A stretch of 64,000 nucleotides of DNA from Actinomycetales bacterium Actino_02. GTDB lineage: Bacteria; Actinomycetota; Actinomycetes; Propionibacteriales; Propionibacteriaceae. Shown piece after piece: positions 58,152-64,000 of the stretch (its first letter is position 1; every line of letters starts with the position of its first letter). Location of the stretch: NCBI GenBank assembly GCA_001603275.1, contig LUYM01000020.1:124001-188000 (forward strand), read 5' to 3'. The notes under the pieces were generated by a model, which was given only the letters and a program-made list of their open reading frames with translations, had not been told where the DNA came from and searched no databases. A program made the translations under genes and the position numbers.

Positions 58152-59441
58152 ATGGCCGCTAACTTCGCGGCGCGCGTCGATGCGGTCCTGTTCCTGCTGG
58201 CCGGCGCGGCCTCGGTGTGGTTCGCGTACCTCACTCTGCAGGAGGGGATCAGCCCTGGCTGGCCGATGCTCCTGCTGGTGGTGTTCTGGGCCCTGGTGGC
58301 CTACCTGGTTCTTCCTCGGATCCACCGGATCCTCACCCGGATCTACGTGCCCGACTACTTCATCGGACGGACGCGCACCTCGGACGGACTGCTCGGAGAT
58401 CCGGTGAACCTGGCCCTGGTGGGGAGCCCTGAGCAACTACACCGGGCCATGGAGTTGGCCGGGTGGACCCGCGCCGAAGAGGTGACCTTTGCCACCGGCT
58501 GGCGGATCGTGCTGAGCACCTTCACCCGGAAGAGCTATCCGAGCGCACCGGTCAGCCCACTGTTTCTCTTCGGTCGGCGGCAGGACTTCGCCTACCAGCA
58601 GGAAGTGGCCGGCAGCCCGTCCCAGCGGCACCACATCCGGTTCTGGAAGTGTCCGGACGGCTGGCTGCTGCCCGGCGGGTTTGCCGTCGGCTGGTTGGCA
58701 GCAGGCACCTACGACCGCAGCGTGGGACTGTCGCTGTTCACCCTCCAGGTGACCCACAAGATCGAGATGGACATCGACCGGGAGCGGGGGCACGTGATTG
58801 GCACGCTGCGCGCGGCCGTCCCTGAGCTGTCGGTGCAGATCCTCGAGGACTTCTCGACCGGCTACCACTCTCGTAACGGGGGTGGCGACCTGATCCAGAC
58901 CGACGGGCATCTGCCGATTGTCGACCTGTCGGCGCTGCCCATCTCGATCGGAGCGGACGCAGCCGCGCCACCCCTCGCTCAGCCCGCCTCGTCGCGGCCG
59001 CGTCCCCCAGGCTCGGTGATCTTCGGAGTGGCCGCCACCGGCTTGCAGGCGCTGGTCTTCGTCGGACTGGGGTTGGTCTTCTTCGCGGGGACGGACGTGA
59101 TCGCCGCGGCCACCCCGGAGCAGGCGATCACTCCCGAGGTGGTGCTTGCATTCGGCGTGATCGTGACGGCGGCTGGGGTCGCAGATCTGGCGTTGGCATT
59201 CGCAACTCTGGCCAGGCGGAACTGGGCCCGGCTCCTGGTGTGTGCGTTAAGCCTGGTCAGCGTCGGTATGACCTTCGTCTCGCGAACCCTGGAGAACGAG
59301 CACGGACCGATGCACGCCGACCTGATTCCGCTGGCGACCAGCGTGCTGGTGCTGCTGGCTCTGTCCAGTGAGAGCGCCCGTGACTTCGTCAGGTCGAGGA
59401 CATCTCGGAGTGGTTCACACGGGGCCTACGCGTCGCAGTGA
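58152..59441 (+). CDS. LssY_C domain membrane protein
   Basis: The 429-residue protein has two N-terminal transmembrane helices, an LssY-type domain (about 85-245: MELAGWTRAEEVTFATGWRI, HHIRFWKC, LSLFTLQVTHKIEMDIDRER) and four more hydrophobic segments near the end. LssY_C domains occur beside phosphatase-type membrane proteins in type I secretion-linked loci; function is unclear. Confidence 0.7.
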   Translation: MAANFAARVDAVLFLLAGAASVWFAYLTLQEGISPGWPMLLLVVFWALVAYLVLPRIHRILTRIYVPDYFIGRTRTSDGLLGDPVNLALVGSPEQLHRAMELAGWTRAEEVTFATGWRIVLSTFTRKSYPSAPVSPLFLFGRRQDFAYQQEVAGSPSQRHHIRFWKCPDGWLLPGGFAVGWLAAGTYDRSVGLSLFTLQVTHKIEMDIDRERGHVIGTLRAAVPELSVQILEDFSTGYHSRNGGGDLIQTDGHLPIVDLSALPISIGADAAAPPLAQPASSRPRPPGSVIFGVAATGLQALVFVGLGLVFFAGTDVIAAATPEQAITPEVVLAFGVIVTAAGVADLALAFATLARRNWARLLVCALSLVSVGMTFVSRTLENEHGPMHADLIPLATSVLVLLALSSESARDFVRSRTSRSGSHGAYASQ

Positions 59442-59472
59442 GTGCGGGAAAACGGGCCAAGGAGCGGGAAGC

Positions 59473-59544
59473 TCCCCCGCCTGGACTCGAACCAGGAACC
59501 TACGGATTAACAGTCCGACGCTCTGCCAATTGAGCTACAGGGGA
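59473..59544 (-). tRNA. tRNA-Asn (GTT)
   Basis: On the minus strand: acceptor TCCCCTG/CGGGGGA, D arm GCTC..GAGC, anticodon arm TCGGA-CTGTTAA-TCCGT (anticodon GTT), T arm CCTGG-TTCGAGT-CCAGG. All four stems form. No CCA is encoded. Confidence 0.95.
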
Positions 59545-59579
59545 TCGCGCTGGGCGCGAGTAGGTACGTTAGCAGAACT

Positions 59580-60074
59580 TCAGCGAACGTCGTACTCGGA
59601 GCGCAACCGGGCCAGCTCGGACGCCACCAGCCGGTCCGTGAGGACGGATTCGGGGGCGGTGCCGGTGGTGGGCTCGATGTGCCACTCCAGCGGGGCGTCG
59701 CCACGGCCGAGGTCGCGGCGGGCGCTGATCACCGCGGCGCCCGGCCCACTGAGGTCGACCACGCGCTGCACGACGATGCTCTCGGTGACCCGCTCATTGA
59801 AGACTTCGGGCAGTCGCCCACTCTCGGTGAGGTGCAGCGAATGCTCGGTTTGATCCTGCCCGCGCCAGCGCAGCTGCTGGTTGTCCCGGTCCCAACCGCC
59901 ATGGATGATCTGATGCCACGGCTGTTGACTCCACCCGTCCGCGGTGGGGTACCAGAGGCTGTCGGCGGTGGCTACCACCTGTCCGTCCTCGGTGGAACCG
60001 GTGGCAAGTACAGCACGGCGTCCGATCAGCGTGGCCAGGGCGGGATCCGTCCGTTGCTTTGCGAAGAGTGCCAT
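59580..60074 (-). CDS. Hypothetical actinobacterial protein
   Basis: The start ATG 60074 gives 164 residues; earlier in-frame codons lie in the NUDIX gene end. It is beta-rich with IGRRAVLATGSTEDGQVVAT, conserved Trp residues (WYPTADGWSQQPWHQII) and a C-terminal helical part (LVASELARLRSEYDVR). Such proteins are widespread in actinobacteria without known function. Confidence 0.65.
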   Translation of the reverse strand: MALFAKQRTDPALATLIGRRAVLATGSTEDGQVVATADSLWYPTADGWSQQPWHQIIHGGWDRDNQQLRWRGQDQTEHSLHLTESGRLPEVFNERVTESIVVQRVVDLSGPGAAVISARRDLGRGDAPLEWHIEPTTGTAPESVLTDRLVASELARLRSEYDVR

Positions 60075-60091
60075 GACTCCATTGTGCGCGC

Positions 60092-60493
60092 TCAGCTGCC
60101 GATGAGCTTCCACATTGCCGGACGATCCGGCTCGGCCCAGTTCAGGGCGCACAGCCGTGATCGGTCGAACCAGGAGATCACGTCGTGGTCGGGGCTGGTC
60201 GCCGGTAGTGGCGTCAGCGAGTGGACGAAGTAGCAGGCAAGGCTGATCGGGCCGTCCGGCGTCCAGGTCTTTGTGTGATCGAGGAGGGCACCGATCTCGG
60301 CTTCCACGTCGAGTTCTTCACGCAGTTCGCGGATCAGCGCGTCCTGCGGGGCTTCATCCGGCTCGATCTTCCCGCCGGGAAACTCCCAGCGGCCGCCCGA
60401 TCGCAGGTGGGGCCGGCGGCGGCAGGCCAGGACATAGTTCTGTTCGGCGAACACGGCCGCGACGACGTCCAATCCACACCCCCTGATGGCCAC
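60092..60493 (-). CDS. NUDIX hydrolase, MutT-like
   Basis: The 133-residue protein has the complete NUDIX box GGKIEPDEAPQDALIRELRE followed by ELDVE. The N-terminus LDVVAAVFAEQNYVLACRRR and short length fit MutT-type enzymes that clean 8-oxo-dGTP or similar nucleotides. The start codon is GTG. Confidence 0.85.
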   Translation of the reverse strand: MAIRGCGLDVVAAVFAEQNYVLACRRRPHLRSGGRWEFPGGKIEPDEAPQDALIRELREELDVEAEIGALLDHTKTWTPDGPISLACYFVHSLTPLPATSPDHDVISWFDRSRLCALNWAEPDRPAMWKLIGS

Positions 60494-60508
60494 TGTCTCA
60501 CACGGGGC

Positions 60509-61861
60509 CTAACCGCCGGCAGGGCCCATCAGATGCATCAGCCAGTTTTCGTCGGTTCGGATCACGGCGAAACGGGTCGGACGCCCGGCCAGGCCGCCGT
60601 CGGGTCGTCCATGCAGGGTGATGATCACCTCGTCGTCGCGCCACTTCTCCAGTTCGTAGTCGCCGGCATCCCAGATCCGGACGGTGCCGGCACCGTACTG
60701 GCCGGCCGGGATCGTCCCTTCGAAGCTGCCGTAGGCCAGCGGATGATCCTCGGTCTGGACGGCCAGTCGGTTCTGCTGGGGGTCGGTGGGGAGGCCCTTC
60801 GGCACTGCCCAGCTGACCAGCACCCCGTCGTGCTCGAGCCGGAAGTCGTAATGCAGCCGCCGCGCATGGTGCTCGTGGACCACGAAGGAGCGGCCGCTGC
60901 TGGGCGGAGCCGGTTCGGCCGGCACCGGCTCAGGGGTCTTGGACCCGTCGCGCAGACTGCGGTAGGTGGCCAGCCGGTCGGGGCGGGTGAGCAGGGGAGC
61001 GAGCACGTCGCCGTCGGGGAGTCGTTCCAGCACCTCGGCGAACTCCAGCTGGCGAAGCCCCGGCCGGCTCAGCTCGTCCCAGCTGCGTGGGGCGGCCACC
61101 CAGGGACGCTCCCGGCCGCGCAGCGAGTACGGCGAGACCGTGGTCTTCGAGCCGTTGTTCTGGCTCCAGTCCAAGAACACTTTGCCGTCGCGCCCGGCGC
61201 GGCGCATCACCGAGGTCACCCGGTTCGGATGGGCCGCCTGCAGGGCGTTGGCGAGCTCGTGGGCCACCGTCGAGGCCTGATCGGTGCTCAGCGTCCCGTC
61301 CAGGGACGCATAGAGGTGAATGCCCTTGCTGCCGCTGGTGACCGGGATCGTGGTCAGCCCGGCTCCGGCCAGGGCCTCGCCGACCCAGCCGGCCACCTCC
61401 GCGCAGGCGTCCAGGCTGACCCCCTCGCCGGGGTCGAGGTCGAGCACCAGCCGATCGGGCGGCTGCGGGGTGCCGTCGGTGGCGAATCGCCACTGCGGGA
61501 CGTGCAGCTCGAGGGCGGCCAGCTGGGCCAGCCAGACCAGGGTGGCCACGTCGTCGGCCACCGGGTAGTCGTTGGGCCCGGAGCGATGCTCGATCCGATA
61601 GCGGCGCACCCAGTCGGGAGTGCCGTCTGCCAGGTTCTTGGCGAAGAACACATTCGGCGGCTCGGTGCCGTCCCCGACGCCGTCGGGGTAGCGCTTGCGG
61701 GTGATCGGACGCTGCCGCAGGTGCGGCAGCAGCATCGGAGCGACCTCGGCGTAGTAGGCGATCACTTCGGCCTTGCTGGTCCCTGTGGCCGGGTAGAGCA
61801 CCTTGTCGAGGTTGGTCAGCGCCAGCTCACGGCCGTCGACGACCACTCGCTCGGTGCTCAT
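60509..61861 (-). CDS. LigD-like polymerase and 3'-phosphoesterase without ligase domain
   Basis: The 450-residue protein has a LigD polymerase domain (about 1-290: LTNLDKVLYPATG, LVLDLDPGEG with catalytic Asp, SGSKGIHLYA) and a phosphoesterase domain (about 325-445: FVVHEHHARRLHYDFRLEHD, with the metal-binding His/Asp). The ligase domain of full-length LigD is absent; in actinobacteria it is often a separate gene. It would act in nonhomologous end joining with Ku. Confidence 0.9.
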   Translation of the reverse strand: MSTERVVVDGRELALTNLDKVLYPATGTSKAEVIAYYAEVAPMLLPHLRQRPITRKRYPDGVGDGTEPPNVFFAKNLADGTPDWVRRYRIEHRSGPNDYPVADDVATLVWLAQLAALELHVPQWRFATDGTPQPPDRLVLDLDPGEGVSLDACAEVAGWVGEALAGAGLTTIPVTSGSKGIHLYASLDGTLSTDQASTVAHELANALQAAHPNRVTSVMRRAGRDGKVFLDWSQNNGSKTTVSPYSLRGRERPWVAAPRSWDELSRPGLRQLEFAEVLERLPDGDVLAPLLTRPDRLATYRSLRDGSKTPEPVPAEPAPPSSGRSFVVHEHHARRLHYDFRLEHDGVLVSWAVPKGLPTDPQQNRLAVQTEDHPLAYGSFEGTIPAGQYGAGTVRIWDAGDYELEKWRDDEVIITLHGRPDGGLAGRPTRFAVIRTDENWLMHLMGPAGG

Positions 61862-61913
61862 GTCCTCATCCTTGCCCGGCGGGGGATCGGCGTCGAGGCT
61901 GAGTTCTACCCAG

Positions 61914-62633
61914 CTAGAGGACCGCGTCCCCCAGTGCCTGGCCGATCGGCTCCCGGATCACCAGGTCGGCGCGCGAGTCCATCGAGGTCTTGCTGGCGTT
62001 GATCAGCACCAGCTGGTCACCGGTGAAGGCCTCGGTGAGGCTGGCGGCAGGCTGGACGACCAGGGAGGTTCCGCCGACGATCAAGGTGTCGGCCGCGGCC
62101 AGCTCCTCCAGCGCATCATCCAGAACCTGCATGTTCAGCGACTCGCCGTACAAGACGACGTCAGGCTTCACGGTGGCGCCGCACTCGCAGCGCGGAATGC
62201 CCTCTGCGGCCAGGATCAGTTCCATCGGATAGCTCTTGCCACAACGCTGGCAGCTGTTGCGCAGCACGCTGCCGTGCAACTCGAGCACGCGCTTCGAGCC
62301 GGCCGCCTGGTGCAGACCGTCGATGTTCTGGGTGATCACCGCGCTGAGCTTGCCCTGCTCCTCGAGCCTGGCCAGAGCCAGGTGTGCGGGGTTCGGGCGG
62401 GCCTCGGGGTGCAGCAGGTTCGTCCGGTAGTAGTCGAAGAACTCCGCGGTGTGGCTGATGAAGAAGTTGTGGCTCAGGATCTCCTCGGGCGGGTAGTAGG
62501 GGCCCAACCAGCGCTGGTACAGACCCTTGCCGGATCGGAAGTCCGGAATGCCGCTTTCGGTGGAGACTCCGGCACCGCCGAAGAAGACGATGCGCTGGGA
62601 TTTCGCGATCACTTCGGCTAGTTCATTACTCAC
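61914..62633 (-). CDS. Sir2-type NAD-dependent protein deacylase
   Basis: The 239-residue protein has [23 protein letters not shown] with catalytic His after (LELHGS), and a four-Cys zinc site ([12 protein letters not shown]). Length and motifs fit class U/III sirtuins of bacteria. The start is GTG 62633. Confidence 0.92.
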   Translation of the reverse strand: MSNELAEVIAKSQRIVFFGGAGVSTESGIPDFRSGKGLYQRWLGPYYPPEEILSHNFFISHTAEFFDYYRTNLLHPEARPNPAHLALARLEEQGKLSAVITQNIDGLHQAAGSKRVLELHGSVLRNSCQRCGKSYPMELILAAEGIPRCECGATVKPDVVLYGESLNMQVLDDALEELAAADTLIVGGTSLVVQPAASLTEAFTGDQLVLINASKTSMDSRADLVIREPIGQALGDAVL

Positions 62634-62706
62634 GAATCGACCCTAGCTCCCGGTCGACGTGCGGGCACGTCAGCGCGGGATTCCGGCCAGGAATAGGCTG
62701 CCCGCC

Positions 62707-64000
62707 ATGCATCAGGAGTTGCCTGCGCCCAGCGATGCCGCACCCGCCAGAGAAGGAATCGCCGAACGCTTGTCGGTGATGATTCAGCACCCAACGGTTT
62801 CGTCCGAGCTGGACGCCACCGGCTTGACGCCCTTCGAGGATTTCCAGCATCTTCTCGCCGAGCTCTACCCGCTGACTCACACCCGGCTGGAGGCCGAGCG
62901 GATCGGTGATCTCGGTCTGGTCTATCGCTGGTCTCCAGCCGAACTCAACGATGCCGCTCCCGTGGTGCTGATGGGCCATTACGACGTGGTGCCGGTGGCC
63001 GGCCAGGAAGCCGAATGGACGAAACCGCCGTTCTCGGGCGAGATCGTCGACGGCCAGGTCTGGGGCCGCGGGGCCCTGGACGATAAGGGTGCGGTCTGCG
63101 TGCTGCTGGAGGCTGTGGAGAACTTGCTGGCCGAGGGCTGGGCTCCGGCCCGGGAGGTACTGATTTGCCTGGGTGGCGACGAGGAGGTCTACGGACGCTC
63201 GGCTCAGCAGATCGCCACCACCTTGCGTGATCGCGGCGTGCAGCCCTGGTTCGTGCTGGACGAGGGCGGTGCCATCACCGAGATCCCGTTCCCCGGCGTC
63301 AGCGGCTGGTTCGGCATGGTCGGGCTGGCCGAGAAGGGCGTGATGACCGTCCGGCTGAGCGCGGCCGGTACCGGCGGGCACGCGTCCGCGCCGTCCGGGC
63401 TGACCGCGGTCGGACGCATCTCGCGGGCAGCCAATCGGCTCAACCACAATCCGTTCCCGATCCGGCTGCCCAAGACCGTCCGGCAGCTGCTGGCCGCCAT
63501 CGCCGACCACGCCGAGCCGAAGTACGCCCGGCTCTACCGGGCTGCGCTCACCGTCCCGGCGCTGACCAGCCGGCTGCTCACCCTGGCCGGGCCGGACGCC
63601 CGGGTGCTGGTCCAGACCAGCCTGGCCGCGACCATGCTGGCCGGCGGCAGCAGCGCGAACGTGCTGCCCTCGCAGGCGTCGGCCACCCTGAACATCCGGG
63701 TGAATGTGGGGGAGAGCACCGCCGGGGTGCTGGCCCGACTGCGCCGGGTGATCGCCGATCGTGAGGTGAGCGTCGAACTGATCGAAGGCGACGAGCCGAC
63801 TCCCGAATCCGGCTTCGACAATCCGGCCTGGAAAGTGCTGGCCGCCGCCGTCGAGGCCGGCTATCCGGGCGTCCCGGTACTGCCCTACCTGACCACAGCG
63901 GCCACCGATGGACGCCATTGGCACCGGTTCACCCCGGACGTCTATCGCTTCGCCCCGCTGCTGATGGACGCCGCCCAGCGCGGCAGCATCCACGGAAACA
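62707..64000 (+). CDS. M20-family metallopeptidase, cut by window end
   Basis: The frame is open from ATG 62707 to the end of the window (431 codons). It shows the M20 set: MGHYDVVPV with metal His/Asp near 95, GRGALDDKG near 120, GGDEEVYG near 157 and a later DEGGAI. The lid domain (about 215-350) is present. The C-terminal end with the last metal His is beyond the window. It is probably a dipeptidase or acylaminoacid hydrolase (PM20D-like). Confidence 0.88.
   Translation, partial: MHQELPAPSDAAPAREGIAERLSVMIQHPTVSSELDATGLTPFEDFQHLLAELYPLTHTRLEAERIGDLGLVYRWSPAELNDAAPVVLMGHYDVVPVAGQEAEWTKPPFSGEIVDGQVWGRGALDDKGAVCVLLEAVENLLAEGWAPAREVLICLGGDEEVYGRSAQQIATTLRDRGVQPWFVLDEGGAITEIPFPGVSGWFGMVGLAEKGVMTVRLSAAGTGGHASAPSGLTAVGRISRAANRLNHNPFPIRLPKTVRQLLAAIADHAEPKYARLYRAALTVPALTSRLLTLAGPDARVLVQTSLAATMLAGGSSANVLPSQASATLNIRVNVGESTAGVLARLRRVIADREVSVELIEGDEPTPESGFDNPAWKVLAAAVEAGYPGVPVLPYLTTAATDGRHWHRFTPDVYRFAPLLMDAAQRGSIHGN

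Overview
The window is high-GC actinobacterial DNA. Bases 1 to about 43,760 are the right-hand part of a prophage of a long-tailed (siphovirus) phage. From about 43,760 to 64,000 it is host chromosome. The surface proteins, the BglG-controlled PTS operon, the LigD gene without ligase domain and the general gene style suggest an actinomycete, perhaps Propionibacteriales, but no marker gene fixes the genus. The prophage's left end (integrase, repressor, left attachment site) lies outside the window.

Prophage early region (1-14,214, rightward): small genes with 1-4 base overlaps surround a recombination and replication block. It holds a DUF2303 protein, a RecF/SbcC-like AAA ATPase, a J-domain-like protein, a PDDEXK nuclease with a probable ssDNA-annealing partner, a ParB-like protein, HTH proteins and a replication-initiator-like protein whose tail seems cut by a stop codon. 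It ends in a DUF5067 lipoprotein that could change the lysogen's surface.

Leftward accessory cassette (18,264-14,227): two transcription units start from near-identical promoters, each with the same 18-bp palindrome between -35 and -10. The long unit encodes an unknown protein, an LPD29-type protein, a secreted protein, a DUF3560 protein and an unknown protein. Between consecutive genes sit two 57-nt sequences that match the type II hammerhead ribozyme core in every conserved position. I think these are the most important observation in the window; they would cut the polycistronic mRNA 62-63 nt before the next start codon.

Structural region (18,687-43,361, rightward): a promoter and hairpin, a tiny Lys/Pro peptide, an HNH nuclease, a 230-nt strongly self-complementary noncoding stretch, terminase, portal, ClpP-type protease with a nested scaffold start, decoration protein, major capsid, connectors, tail tube, tail chaperones with a -1 slippery site, tape measure, minor tail proteins, an endolysin fused to a DUF218/YdcF-like domain, holin, and two further tail or fibre proteins. 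A terminator and one leftward small gene precede the right attachment site, which lies in the 5' half of a tRNA-Met gene.

Chromosome (43,800-64,000): a secreted protein with two thioredoxin-like segments and Ig-like repeats, a cystine/dicarboxylate-type symporter and a membrane-anchored secreted protein look like one operon. Then come a choice-of-anchor A surface protein behind a TetR-type operator, a TetR regulator, a ChbG-LicT-EIIBCA sugar operon with an RNA antiterminator/terminator leader, a GntR regulator, an ECF sigma factor with its membrane partner, an LssY_C protein, tRNA-Asn, a NUDIX hydrolase, LigD polymerase-phosphoesterase, a Sir2 deacetylase and an M20 peptidase that runs off the end.
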